Notes: generated from the sequence alone by a model not told the origin. DNA of 64,000 nt from Erythrobacter sp. (GCA_019739335.1 CP073261.1:186001-250000), one strand, 5' to 3'. Positions 8,537 through 17,575 are shown, counted from the stretch's first letter. Program-made: numbers and translations.

Positions 8537-9526
8537 GTGCTGAGTTCTTTCACCATTGCCGGATGGGGTGCCTATCGCCCCAGGCGCGTCGTCACCTCGG
8601 CGGCGCTGGACGCGGTGCATGGGCATGATGCCGGGTGGACCGAAGGAAAGTTCGGCATCGCCAGCCGCCATGTGGCCGAGCCGGACGAGACCAGTTCGAT
8701 GATGGGCGCGGCGGCAGCGCGCGCTGCGCTCGACAGGGCCGGATGGGCGGACGGCGAATTCGACGCCCTGATCGGCGGCTGCGGCGTGATGGAGCAGCCG
8801 ATCCCTTCCACCGCCACGCTGGTGCAGGCGCGGCTGGGACTTGGCGCATCGGGCATTCCGGCCTTCGACGTCAACCAGACCTGCCTCTCGTTCATGGCCG
8901 CGCTCGACGTGGCAGCCATGGGAATCGCCTGCGGGCGCTGGCGGCGGGTACTGGTGTTTTCGAGCGACATAGCTTCGGCGGGGCTGGATACGAGCGACCC
9001 GAAGATCCGCTCGATCTTCGGCGACGGGGCGGCGGCAGTGGCATTGGAGGCTGGTGAAGCGTCTGGCCTGCTCGTCAGCCGGTTTGTGACCCACGGCGAT
9101 CATCACGCTCTCGCCCAATTGCGCGCGGGCGGCACCAGGCTGCGGGTGGAGGAAGGCTACGAGGCGCTTGTGGCGGGGTCGCATTTCGAAATGGACGCGT
9201 TTGGCATCTTCAAGGCGGCAGCCAAGGCGCTGCCTGGCGTGATCGACGGGGCGCTGGCCGATGCGGGAATGGTGCGGGGCGATCTCGATTGCGTCATCTG
9301 CCATCAGGCGAGCGCGCCGGGGGTGGAGCATGTTCGCCGCCTGTTTGCATCGCATGAGGCGTTGGTGATCGATATTTTCGCTACCCACGGCAACCAGATA
9401 GCCGCCTCGATCCCCACTGCCCTCGCCCATGCACTCGACAGCGGCATGGCCAAGCGTGGGGACAGGGTGATGCTGCTCGGCACCGCAGCCGGGATCAGCG
9501 CGGGCGCGATGGTGTTGCAGCTGTGA
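8537..9526 (+). CDS. KAS III-like 3-oxoacyl-ACP synthase (thiolase superfamily)
   Basis: A 329-residue member of the FabH/KAS III group, which joins or transfers acyl units through an active-site cysteine. The triad is visible as Cys116 (DVNQTCLSF), His256 (CHQAS) and Asn286 (HGNQIAAS); the 30-residue His-Asn distance equals that of FabH. The GTG at 8537 is preferred because GGAG lies nine bases before it and the protein then begins with the usual beta-strand. The longer frame from a TTG at 8480 would run through the operator repeats. As first gene of a six-gene operon under TetR control it is more likely a specialised synthase than the housekeeping FabH. Its substrate is unknown; an OleA-like condensing role is possible. 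Confidence 0.87.
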   Translation: MLSSFTIAGWGAYRPRRVVTSAALDAVHGHDAGWTEGKFGIASRHVAEPDETSSMMGAAAARAALDRAGWADGEFDALIGGCGVMEQPIPSTATLVQARLGLGASGIPAFDVNQTCLSFMAALDVAAMGIACGRWRRVLVFSSDIASAGLDTSDPKIRSIFGDGAAAVALEAGEASGLLVSRFVTHGDHHALAQLRAGGTRLRVEEGYEALVAGSHFEMDAFGIFKAAAKALPGVIDGALADAGMVRGDLDCVICHQASAPGVEHVRRLFASHEALVIDIFATHGNQIAASIPTALAHALDSGMAKRGDRVMLLGTAAGISAGAMVLQL

Positions 9527-10512
9527 GCGCCCAAAGCTCTCCGGAGCGCGTCCTCATCACCGGCGCGACCGGGGGCTTGGGCGGCGCGCTGGTGCGCGAG
9601 GCGTTGTCGCGCGGATGGCAGGTGCGCGGGACCGGGAGAGCGGCGTTTGATTGGTCGGGCGTGGAATATGTCCGCGCCGATCTGGCGACGAGCGACTGCG
9701 ACCTTGCCGCTCTGGTGGGTGGTTGCGACACGGTGATCCACAATGCCGCGCTCTCCGCCAGTTGGGGCACGCGCGCGGAATTCCAGCGGATCAATGTCAC
9801 CGCGACCCACCGCCTGCTGGAAGCCGCGCAACAGGCCGGAGTAAAGCGCTTCACTTTCGTCTCCTCCCCCTCGATCTTCGCCAGTTTCCGCGACCGGATC
9901 CAGATCGGCCCCGACGATGCTCCGGCCAATCCGCAACTAAACCACTACGCCCGCACCAAGCTGGAAGCCGAACGGCGCGTCCGCGCCGCCAACAGCGCGA
10001 GCATGGCCACCTGCGCCATCCGGCCGCGTGCGCTGGTTGGCGAAGGAGACCGGGTGATCGTCCCGCGCCTGATCGAACTCGCCCGCCGCCCGCGCGTGCC
10101 GCTGCCGCGCGGCGGGGTGGCGCTGCTCGAACCGACGGACTTGCGCGATGCCGCCTGGGCGGTGTGCGAAGCGGCGGGGCGGTGCGAGGCTATCGGCGGG
10201 CGCGCGCTCAACATTTCCGGCGGGCAGCCGATTGCGGCGCGGGATTTGGCGCAGGCAGTGGCCGATGCGCTGGGAACCGCACCGCATTTCGCCAACCTGC
10301 CAGCTGCTCCAGCACGAATCATCGCCACCGTGCTGGAAGGTATTGCGCGCATGACACGCGCCAAGAACGAACCCGTCCTCACCCGCTACACGCTGGCGGC
10401 AATGTCCAATTCGCAGACCTTCGATCTTGAACCCGCACAGCAATTACTCGGTTACGAGCCCCGCCACGATGCCATCGAAACCCTGCTCACCGAAGTGCGG
10501 AATCTGGCATGA
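9523..10512 (+). CDS. Extended SDR (NAD-dependent epimerase / 3beta-HSD-like reductase)
   Basis: A 329-residue extended short-chain dehydrogenase. The Rossmann motif GATGGLGG lies near residue 14 and the catalytic Tyr-Lys is in HYARTKLEAE. Family members oxidise, reduce or epimerise sugar nucleotides, sterols or beta-hydroxy acids. It starts with GTG in a GTGA overlap with the upstream synthase stop. Its resemblance to OleD-type reductases, which act on the product of an OleA condensation, is suggestive but rests only on fold and neighbourhood. Second gene of the operon. Confidence 0.85.
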   Translation: MSAQSSPERVLITGATGGLGGALVREALSRGWQVRGTGRAAFDWSGVEYVRADLATSDCDLAALVGGCDTVIHNAALSASWGTRAEFQRINVTATHRLLEAAQQAGVKRFTFVSSPSIFASFRDRIQIGPDDAPANPQLNHYARTKLEAERRVRAANSASMATCAIRPRALVGEGDRVIVPRLIELARRPRVPLPRGGVALLEPTDLRDAAWAVCEAAGRCEAIGGRALNISGGQPIAARDLAQAVADALGTAPHFANLPAAPARIIATVLEGIARMTRAKNEPVLTRYTLAAMSNSQTFDLEPAQQLLGYEPRHDAIETLLTEVRNLA

Positions 10513-11351
10513 GGCGCGTCGGATTCCGCTGGATCGCGCGCGGATCGTGCCGCCATCCGGAAGCGATGACGATCAGCGGCGGCAGCCTGTGCCCCGCCAC
10601 CTTTCCGGCGCTGGTGGGGGTAATCGCGCATCCGGAGCGCGGCATTTTCCTGTTCGATACCGGCTACGATCCGGCCTTCCTCGCCGCCACCCGCCCGTTC
10701 CCCGAGCGGCTCTACCGCTGGACCACGCCGGTGCAGATCGGCCCGCAAGCCGAATGGCGGGCATGGCTGGCGGCACACGGCATTGCCGAGGGCGATCTCG
10801 CCGGAACCGTGGTCTCGCACTTCCACGGCGATCATGTCGCGGGGCTGCGCAATCTGGCGCACCTGCCCGTCTGGTGCGCCCGCGCGGGGCTGGAGGACCT
10901 CCGGCAGGCTGGCCGCTTTATGCGGGTGCGTAAGGGCTACCTCGCCCACTGCGTGCCCGATGCGCTGGACGCACGCTTCTTCGAGGACGCGCCCGAAGTG
11001 GCGCTTCCCTCAGCTTTTGCGCCTTTCACAGTGGGGCGTGACATTCTGGGCGATGGCAGCCTGATCGCGGTTCCCCTGCCCGGCCATTGCCCCGGGCATT
11101 GGGGGCTGGCGTTCCAGAGCGAAGAGGGGCGTGACGTGCTACTTGCCGCCGATGCCGTGTGGTTTGGCAAGTCGATCGAGGAGCGCCGCCCGCCACCCCG
11201 CATCACCACCGCGCTGCTCGGCGATACGCGCGGCTATCGCGCGACGCTGAACCTGCTCCACCGCGCCAGCCTGAACAACCGTGATCTCGCCATCCTCCCC
11301 TCGCATTGCGCCGCCAGCGCTGCTGCCTTCCGGGGCGAGAATGGGGGCTGA
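10509..11351 (+). CDS. MBL-fold metallohydrolase
   Basis: A 280-residue metallo-beta-lactamase-fold protein. The zinc motif is SHFHGDHVAG (HxHxDH) at about residue 100. Further ligands are likely in the GHCPGHWG segment, the AADAVW aspartate and the final LPSHC histidine. This spacing fits lactonases and thioesterase-like hydrolases such as AHL lactonases, so it may release a product or open a lactone in the pathway. The ATG overlaps the SDR stop as ATGA, and its own stop lies 11 bases inside the next gene, so it belongs to one coupled operon. Confidence 0.87.
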   Translation: MRRVGFRWIARGSCRHPEAMTISGGSLCPATFPALVGVIAHPERGIFLFDTGYDPAFLAATRPFPERLYRWTTPVQIGPQAEWRAWLAAHGIAEGDLAGTVVSHFHGDHVAGLRNLAHLPVWCARAGLEDLRQAGRFMRVRKGYLAHCVPDALDARFFEDAPEVALPSAFAPFTVGRDILGDGSLIAVPLPGHCPGHWGLAFQSEEGRDVLLAADAVWFGKSIEERRPPPRITTALLGDTRGYRATLNLLHRASLNNRDLAILPSHCAASAAAFRGENGG

Positions 11352-12573
11352 GCAAGTGCTTCGCGCCTGGTGGCGCACCCGCCGAGCGATGCGCCTGTCT
11401 CCCCCGCGGCTGGAGGAGCTGAGTGAGCGCAAATGGCGAGCGCTCCAGCCCGCGCTGCGAACCACCCCCGCACTGGCGGAACTTGCAGGCAAGCCGCTGG
11501 CGCAATTCCCGATCACCGACACGGCAGACCTGCGCGCGGATTACGGGCGCTGGAACAGCCTCGGCCTCTCGCACGGGCAATGCACGGCGCTGGCCGATGC
11601 GGCAGAGCGCGGCGAAGACACCGGCGAGATCACCGCAGGCTGGTCCACCGGCAGCGGAGGCGGCGCGCGCGGGCTGTTTCTCACCACTGCCGCAGAGCGC
11701 GCCGACTATATCGGCCAGAGCCTTGCCCGGCTGCTCCCGCCGAGCGCACTGCTGCGCCGCCAGCGGATTGCGCTGCACCTGCGCTCCAACAATGCGCTCT
11801 ACACCGATGTGCGCGGGCGGCGGATCGGATTTGCTCACTTCCCGCTCGAAGCGCCGATTGCCGAAACGGCGGCGGCGCTGGCGCAATACGATCCAAGCAT
11901 CCTGATCGCCCCGCCGTACCGGCTGATTGCGCTTGCGGAACAGGGCGTCCGATTCCCCTCCCTCACCCACCTGTTCTACGGTAGCGAGCCGACAAGCGAG
12001 GCGGAGCGCGGATTCGTGGCGGAACGCCTCGGCCTCATTCCGCAACCGATCTGGCAGGCGACCGAGGGTTTCCTGGGTGCCGCCTGCCGCGAAGGGCGGC
12101 TGCACCTCAGCGATCATGCGCTGGTGATCGAACTGGAGCCCGTGGCGGGAACGCAAGGCTTCCGCCCGATCGTGACCGACCTGCACCGCCGCAGCCAGCC
12201 AGTTGTTCGGCTGCGGGGCGATGATTTCCTCGAACTGGACGGACTAAGCCCCTGCCGCTGTGGATTTGTCGGGCGCACCATTCGCCCAATCGGCGGGCGT
12301 GTCGGCAATTTGTGGCGCTTCGATTCCTGCACCTTCATTCCCCGCCAGATCAACGAAGCGGTCGAAGCCGAACTGGGCGGCGCAATCCGCTGGCAGGCAT
12401 TGGCCGACACGCGCAGTGCAGAGTTGCGAACCGCCCCCGCTTGCCCGCCGGACCTAGCCCAGCGCGCCGCCGCCGCGCTCGCCAGCCTGGTCCCCGTTCC
12501 GGTCCGGTCGTCTAGCGACCTCCCCGAATGGCCCGGCCCCAAGCGCCGCAAGGTAGTCTGGCGCAATGACTGA
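11341..12573 (+). CDS. F390-synthetase-related adenylate-forming enzyme
   Basis: A 410-residue member of the coenzyme F390 synthetase/phenylacetate-CoA-ligase-like branch of adenylating enzymes. The glycine- and serine-rich phosphate loop is STGSGGGARGLF at about residue 102. Later core motifs include FYGSEPTSEAE, QPIWQATEGF and a RLRGDDF aspartate. Such enzymes activate a carboxylate as acyl-AMP. There is no methanogen-type cofactor gene nearby, so the name reflects sequence family only. Start ATG 11341 follows GGGGCGAG. It is followed at an 8-base overlap by an ATP-grasp gene, so the operon carries two separate carboxylate-activating enzymes. Confidence 0.8.
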   Translation: MGAEQVLRAWWRTRRAMRLSPPRLEELSERKWRALQPALRTTPALAELAGKPLAQFPITDTADLRADYGRWNSLGLSHGQCTALADAAERGEDTGEITAGWSTGSGGGARGLFLTTAAERADYIGQSLARLLPPSALLRRQRIALHLRSNNALYTDVRGRRIGFAHFPLEAPIAETAAALAQYDPSILIAPPYRLIALAEQGVRFPSLTHLFYGSEPTSEAERGFVAERLGLIPQPIWQATEGFLGAACREGRLHLSDHALVIELEPVAGTQGFRPIVTDLHRRSQPVVRLRGDDFLELDGLSPCRCGFVGRTIRPIGGRVGNLWRFDSCTFIPRQINEAVEAELGGAIRWQALADTRSAELRTAPACPPDLAQRAAAALASLVPVPVRSSSDLPEWPGPKRRKVVWRND

Positions 12574-13729
12574 GCGCGTGCTCATCACTGGCGCCCGCGC
12601 CGCCGCCGCGCTCGATCTCGCGCGCGATTTCGCGGCGGCGGGCTACGAGGTGCATCTCGCCGATTGCACCCCGGCGCGGATGGCGCGCTGGTCGCGCGTG
12701 CCCAAGGCCACGCACCGCTATGCACCGCCCGCGCTCGATCCGGCGAGCTTCCGCAGGGATATTGCGCGGCTGGTGACGGAGCTTTCCCCCCGCCTCGTCA
12801 TCCCGACCTGCGAGGAAGTGTTCCACCTGTCCGCGCCAGCCCTGGCGGACGCGCTGCAAGAGCGCCTGTTCGCTCCGCCGCTCGCCACATTGCGCCGCCT
12901 GCATGACAAGCACGCGTTCGCTCTCGCCTGCACCGAGTGGGGCCTGCCGGTGCCCGAGGGCCTGTTGCTGGAAAGCCGTGCGTATCTGGAGGGGCTGGCG
13001 GGGAACAGCAGCGAATGGGTGTTCAAGCCCCCTTTCAGCCGCTTCGGCGAGAGTGCGCTGGTCGGCCCTGCTGCGGCGGAACTGGCGCAGCTGGCACCCT
13101 CGCCTGTGTCGCCGCTCCTCGCACAGCGCCGGGTTCGCGGCGAGGAATGCTGCTTCCACGCCTTTGCCCGTGACGGAAAGCTGCTCGCCTTCGCCGCCTA
13201 TACCTCCCGCTGGCGGCTGGGCGGCGGGGCGAGCTTCGCCTTTTCGCCTTTGGCCGAAGCGCAGACCGCCCCTCTGCGCGCCATCGCCGAGAGCCTTGCA
13301 GCCAGCGCGCACCTGACCGGTCAGTTCGCCTGCGATGCCATCATCGACGCCAGCGGCCAGCCGTGGCTGATCGAGTGCAATCCGCGCGGCACCAGCGGGG
13401 TGCATCTGCTGGTGGGGAATGGCGATCTTGCTCGCGCAATAGTTTCCGGGACGCCGATGCCAGAACAGCCCGCCCCAGCCCCGCGTCATCTCGCCCCGGC
13501 GATGGTGCTGTTCGGCCTGCCGCTGGCCTTGCGGCGCGGAGCTGTGGCAGAGTGGCGGGCGACCATGCGCCAATCCCGCGATGCCATTTCCCGGCCCGGA
13601 GACCGCCTGCCGCTGGCAGGCGCGCTGGTGGATGCTGCGGGTTTCGCGCTTAGCGGCCTGCGCCACGGTATCTCGACCACTTCGGCCACCACCCGCGATA
13701 TTGCCTGGAACGGGGAGGAGCTGGCGTGA
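12566..13729 (+). CDS. ATP-grasp ligase (carbamoyl-phosphate-synthase-like)
   Basis: A 387-residue ATP-grasp protein. An N-terminal pre-ATP-grasp Rossmann-like part begins RVLITGARAAAALD. The ATP-grasp core follows, with the lysine of WVFKPPFSRFG near residue 153 and the metal/ATP motif WLIECNPRGTSG at about residues 268-279. These enzymes form an acyl-phosphate and pass the acyl group to an amine, alcohol or thiol. The C-terminal 80 residues are not recognised. Placement between an adenylating enzyme and a Rieske oxygenase suggests a tailoring or amide/ester-forming step on a small molecule; the substrate is unknown. Confidence 0.85.
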   Translation: MTERVLITGARAAAALDLARDFAAAGYEVHLADCTPARMARWSRVPKATHRYAPPALDPASFRRDIARLVTELSPRLVIPTCEEVFHLSAPALADALQERLFAPPLATLRRLHDKHAFALACTEWGLPVPEGLLLESRAYLEGLAGNSSEWVFKPPFSRFGESALVGPAAAELAQLAPSPVSPLLAQRRVRGEECCFHAFARDGKLLAFAAYTSRWRLGGGASFAFSPLAEAQTAPLRAIAESLAASAHLTGQFACDAIIDASGQPWLIECNPRGTSGVHLLVGNGDLARAIVSGTPMPEQPAPAPRHLAPAMVLFGLPLALRRGAVAEWRATMRQSRDAISRPGDRLPLAGALVDAAGFALSGLRHGISTTSATTRDIAWNGEELA

Positions 13730-14742
13730 GCACGTTCCCCGATGCCGTGCGCAATGCCTGGCACATGGTGGCGCTGTCGCGCGACATCCGTGCGAGCAAG
13801 ATAGCAAAAGCAATGTTTTGCGGCACACCCTTGGCACTGTTTCGCACAGCGGAAGGGGTGACGGCGCTGGTCGACCGCTGCCCGCACCGCAACTATCCGC
13901 TGTCCGGAGGGCGTGTGATCGAAGGCACGCTGGAGTGCGGATACCACGGCTGGCGCTTCGATGCGCATGGCCGCTGCGTTTCCGTCCCCGGCTGCGAACT
14001 GGCCGAAGGCGGCGACGCGCGGCTGAACGCACAATCAGTCCGCGCGGTTGAGCGGCACGGTGGAGTGTTCGTGACCCTTTCCGCCGAAGCGCCTGCTGAA
14101 CCGCCCTTGCCTCCCGATTTCGGCAATCCCGAACTCGATCATTTCTGGTGGCAGCAGGGCACCTGGGCCGGGCGCGCCTTCGACGCGATCGAGAACGTGA
14201 TGGACCCGTTCCACACCAACCACCTCCACCACGGCTTCATCCGCCGCCGCGACAAACGCCTGCCGGTCGATCTGGTAGTGACATGCCACGGCGACGGTAT
14301 CGACATGGCGATCCACCAGACCCAACCCGATCTCGGCCTGATGTCCCGCTTTCTCGAACGCGACCGGGTCCGCAGCGTCTCGCGCTATTCCCCGCCGTGC
14401 ACGGTGCAGGCACGCTGGGAAGGCTCGACAAAGCTGACCCTGTGCGTCACCGCCATTTTCACACCCGCCACCCAGTCCAGCTTCACCCCCTTCGCGCGCT
14501 TTTCGACACCAAAGGGCTTCGCCCCCGGCTGGCTGAAGCAGGCCGCGATCCGGCTTTTCCTGTGGCCGGTGGTGGCGCAGGATCGTGACGCTCTGGCCAA
14601 GCAGCACGGAGTGATGCAGCAGTTCGGGCACCCGCAATTCGTGTCCGGACCGGGCGACCTGCTCGGCCAGCGGTTGCATCAATTGTGGAAGGGCGAAAGG
14701 CTCCCGGAAGGGCAGGATGAGCCGGTACGGGCCTCGCTTTAG
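13726..14742 (+). CDS. Rieske non-heme iron oxygenase (tailoring)
   Basis: A 338-residue Rieske oxygenase. The [2Fe-2S] motif is CPHRNYPLSGG followed by CGYHGW, and the mononuclear iron site is in DPFHTNHLHHGF (His-x4-His). It resembles monooxygenases and demethylases of the VanA/PaO type and would need an external electron donor; no ferredoxin or reductase is in the operon. GTG start in a GTGA overlap. It is the last gene of the operon, and its stop overlaps that of the convergent pobA by four bases, so no terminator can separate them. Confidence 0.88.
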   Translation: MSTFPDAVRNAWHMVALSRDIRASKIAKAMFCGTPLALFRTAEGVTALVDRCPHRNYPLSGGRVIEGTLECGYHGWRFDAHGRCVSVPGCELAEGGDARLNAQSVRAVERHGGVFVTLSAEAPAEPPLPPDFGNPELDHFWWQQGTWAGRAFDAIENVMDPFHTNHLHHGFIRRRDKRLPVDLVVTCHGDGIDMAIHQTQPDLGLMSRFLERDRVRSVSRYSPPCTVQARWEGSTKLTLCVTAIFTPATQSSFTPFARFSTPKGFAPGWLKQAAIRLFLWPVVAQDRDALAKQHGVMQQFGHPQFVSGPGDLLGQRLHQLWKGERLPEGQDEPVRASL

Positions 14743-15908
14743 ACCGGCAGCCCGACGTAGTTCTCGGCGATGCTGGTCTGGGCGGCGCGGCTGTTGGCGA
14801 TGTAGTCGAGTTCGGCCACCTGCATCGCGCGCTCGAACGGGCCGTCTTCGGGGAAGCGGTGCATCAGCCGGGTGAGCGACCAGCTGAACCGCTCGGATTT
14901 CCACACCCGTGCCAGGGCCCGATCCGAATAGCCTGATATCGCATCGTTATCGTGTGCGCGGAAGAACCGTGTGAGCGCATCGGCGGCGTAGTGCACGTCG
15001 CTCGCGGCAAGGTTCAGCCCCTTGGCGCCGGTAGGGGGCACAATGTGCGCAGCATCGCCGCACAAGAGCAGCGAGCCGTGCCGCATCGGCGCAAACACAT
15101 AGCTGCGCAGCGGCGCGATGCTCTTCTCGATGCTGGGGCCGCGAGTAATCCCTGCCGCCGCTTCGGGACCGAGCCGTGTCGCCAGTTCGTCCCACACCCG
15201 TTCGTCGCTCCACTGGTCCACGGTATCGGTCAGCGGAACGTCGACGTAATAACGGCTGCGACTTTCGCTGCGCATCGAGGCGAGCGCGAAACCGCGTTCG
15301 TGGTTGGCGTAGATCAGTTCATGGTTGCACGGCGGCACATCGGCGAGGATGCCGAGCCAGCCGAACGGATATTCGCGCAGGTATTCCTTGCCCACGCTGG
15401 TGGGAATCGCCTTGCGGCTGGGGCCGTGGAAGCCATCGCACCCGGCGATCAGGCGGCAGTCGATGCGGTGCTCGCTACCGTCCCTGGTGAAGGTGACAAA
15501 GGGTGCATCGCTCTCCACATCGTGCAGCGCCGCGCCTTCCGCCCCGTAGATCACTTCCAGCCCGCGATCTTCCGCTGCTTCCATCAGGTCGCGGGTCACT
15601 TCAGTCTGGCCGTAGACCACAACCTGCTGCCCGGTCAGTTCCTCGATATCGATGCGGATCAGCCGCTCGCCATCGGCGAGGTTGAACCCGCCGTGCGGCA
15701 GCCCCTCCGCTTTCAGCCGCGCATCCAAGCCCAGCCGCTCCATCAGCGAGACGGTCACGTTCTCCAGCACGCCCGCGCGAATCCGCCCGAGCACGTAATC
15801 GGGCGCCTGCCGCTCGATCACCACGCAGTCGATCCCCTCGGCGCGCAGCAGATGGCCGAGCAGCAGCCCCGCCGGGCCAGCGCCGATAATGCAGACCTGG
15901 GTTTTCAT
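14739..15908 (-). CDS. pobA: 4-hydroxybenzoate 3-monooxygenase
   Basis: A 389-residue flavoprotein that hydroxylates 4-hydroxybenzoate to protocatechuate with NADPH. It has the FAD fold GAGPAGLLLG, the PobA-typical RIRAGVLE, CDGFHGPSR and RSRYYVDVPLTD segments, and the FAD-ribityl motif CGDAAHIVPPTGAKGLNL. The C-terminus IAENYVGLP also matches PobA. Start MKTQ at 15908 aligns with known PobA; the in-frame ATG at 15920, which overlaps the upstream stop as TGATG, would add four residues. It is co-transcribed with the upstream flavin monooxygenase. Protocatechuate ring-cleavage genes are not in this window. Confidence 0.95.
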   Translation of the reverse strand: MKTQVCIIGAGPAGLLLGHLLRAEGIDCVVIERQAPDYVLGRIRAGVLENVTVSLMERLGLDARLKAEGLPHGGFNLADGERLIRIDIEELTGQQVVVYGQTEVTRDLMEAAEDRGLEVIYGAEGAALHDVESDAPFVTFTRDGSEHRIDCRLIAGCDGFHGPSRKAIPTSVGKEYLREYPFGWLGILADVPPCNHELIYANHERGFALASMRSESRSRYYVDVPLTDTVDQWSDERVWDELATRLGPEAAAGITRGPSIEKSIAPLRSYVFAPMRHGSLLLCGDAAHIVPPTGAKGLNLAASDVHYAADALTRFFRAHDNDAISGYSDRALARVWKSERFSWSLTRLMHRFPEDGPFERAMQVAELDYIANSRAAQTSIAENYVGLPV

Positions 15909-15919
15909 CGGGGTTTCCA

Positions 15920-17050
15920 TCAGAACGGCGCCATCAGCCGGTGCGAGGCGGCACCGATCATCCCACCGACCACGTCTCCTCCGGCGCCGGCAAGCTGCGC
16001 TTCACCGATGGCGATGCTGCTTTCTACAATGTCGCGGCAACGCTCGAAGCGGCGCTCCTCATAGGCGGCAAGCGCGGCTTCGGCGTCGCTGGCGTTCTCC
16101 AGTTCCTCCACCAGCACCACCGCGCTTTCCACCGCCATCCCCGCGCCGGAAGCCAGATGCGGGGTGGTGGCGTGGACGGCGTCGCCGAGCAGCACCACGC
16201 GCCCTTCATGCCACGGGCGTGGCTGGATCTTCGCCGCCAGCGGGCGATAGTTCACCCAGTCTTCGCGCGTCATATTGTCGCGCACCCAGCCGGCATTGCC
16301 GCCGAAATCGGCCAGCCGCGCCTTCATTTCGTCATAGAGTTCATCGGCTTCGAAGTGCTTTTCGCGCCGCTCGTGCTTGCTCAGCAGCCAGAGATAGACC
16401 TGCTCCTCGCCGCAACGGGTGATGCCGACGGTATATTGCGGGTGGCCGAAGAACATTTCGCCCTTTTCGAGAGTCGGCGGCTTGGCCATAGACACGCGCC
16501 AGCAGCCCTGCCCCGTGCGTTCGGGCTCGCCCATGTGCGGGAAAGCCAGCTCGCGCACCCGGCTGTGAATGCTGTCCGCGCCGATCACGAGATCGTAGCG
16601 ACTGCTGGAGCCGTCCGAGAAGGTGACATCCACGCCGCCCGCCATGTTATCCAGTTCGTCCACCGTGATCCCCAGCCGCACGTCGCAGCCCGCTGCCTGC
16701 ACCCGCTGCTGCATCAGGTGGTGGAGTACCGGGCGCATGATCCCGCCGGTTGCCGGAAGTCCCTCTTCCAGCGGCGGTTCATCGAGATCGTGGAGGAACT
16801 TGCCGAAGAAAGTGAACACCGCCGATCCCGGCGTGATCGCTCCCTCGCGGGCGATATCCTCCACCATGCCGAGTCGCTTGTATGCGCGCAGCGTTGCCCC
16901 GGTGATGGTGATGCCAGCGCCGTAAACGCGCCAGTCGGGATCGAGATCGATCAGGTCCACCGCCACGCCGCGTTCGGCCAGCGCGATGGCCGCCGCCATG
17001 CCGCCGATCCCGCCGCCCACGATCAGAACCTTCGATACGCTCGAAATCAT
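15920..17050 (-). CDS. FAD-dependent aromatic monooxygenase
   Basis: A 376-residue group A flavin monooxygenase resembling salicylate hydroxylase and UbiH-type enzymes. It has the N-terminal FAD motif GGGIGGMAAAIALA, the DG-like IGADSIHSRVR segment and the ribityl site LLGDAVHATTPHLASGAG. It probably hydroxylates, or decarboxylates and hydroxylates, a phenolic acid. Its stop shares one base with the first possible start of pobA, so the pair forms an operon, with this enzyme likely feeding or parallel to PobA. The promoter region at 17051-17228 contains two TATCGAT motifs seen again in the divergent promoter at 29.6 kb. The true substrate is unknown. Confidence 0.88.
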   Translation of the reverse strand: MISSVSKVLIVGGGIGGMAAAIALAERGVAVDLIDLDPDWRVYGAGITITGATLRAYKRLGMVEDIAREGAITPGSAVFTFFGKFLHDLDEPPLEEGLPATGGIMRPVLHHLMQQRVQAAGCDVRLGITVDELDNMAGGVDVTFSDGSSSRYDLVIGADSIHSRVRELAFPHMGEPERTGQGCWRVSMAKPPTLEKGEMFFGHPQYTVGITRCGEEQVYLWLLSKHERREKHFEADELYDEMKARLADFGGNAGWVRDNMTREDWVNYRPLAAKIQPRPWHEGRVVLLGDAVHATTPHLASGAGMAVESAVVLVEELENASDAEAALAAYEERRFERCRDIVESSIAIGEAQLAGAGGDVVGGMIGAASHRLMAPF

Positions 17051-17228
17051 TGCCCCTGCCTCTTCAACACATGCTTCTCCATTGTCCGCATTAATCCGGC
17101 TTTATGACCGCACGCCGGCATCCGCCAAGCCTGCAATTTGGATGCCTCGATATCGATTTTGCGGACAGTTCACTGCGGTGGATGTCAGCCTATCGATTCA
17201 ATCCGCAGGCCAACCGGCAGCGCGCAGG

Positions 17229-17537
17229 CTATTCGGAAGAATAATGATCGCCCGCCAGTTCCCAATGCTCGACCACCGGAGGCGCGACGAAGAACGGCGC
17301 CGCCAGTTCGCGCCAGCGGGTGAAGCCGGGGGACTCGCGAAAGGTCACCATATGCGCTTCGACCGAGTCCCAGCCGACGACCAGCCGATATTGCGCCGGG
17401 TCTTCGATCACCCGCTCCAGCCGCATCGACTGACAACCTTCCGCCGCCGCAAAGTGTTTGGCGGCGCTGGCCACAGCTGCCTCGAATTCGGCGGTGCGTG
17501 CAGGATCGATGGTGAGGTGGGCGACTTCGGTTATCAT
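17229..17537 (-). CDS. ABM-domain (antibiotic biosynthesis monooxygenase-like) protein
   Basis: A 102-residue one-domain protein with a ferredoxin-like ABM/dimeric alpha-beta-barrel fold. Markers are the N-terminal strand MITEVAHLTIDPA, the helix EFEAAVASAAKHF, the RLVVGWDSVEAH region and a C-terminal PFF...VEHWEL strand. Members include small cofactor-free monooxygenases, heme-degrading enzymes and uncharacterised stress proteins. It diverges from the dehydrogenase gene at 17576 with only 38 bases between starts. Its position in an aromatic region suggests a role with quinol or phenol intermediates, which is inference. Confidence 0.8.
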   Translation of the reverse strand: MITEVAHLTIDPARTAEFEAAVASAAKHFAAAEGCQSMRLERVIEDPAQYRLVVGWDSVEAHMVTFRESPGFTRWRELAAPFFVAPPVVEHWELAGDHYSSE

Positions 17538-17575
17538 GCGTCGAGCATGTCGAGTTTGGGGATGGGATACAAGCG

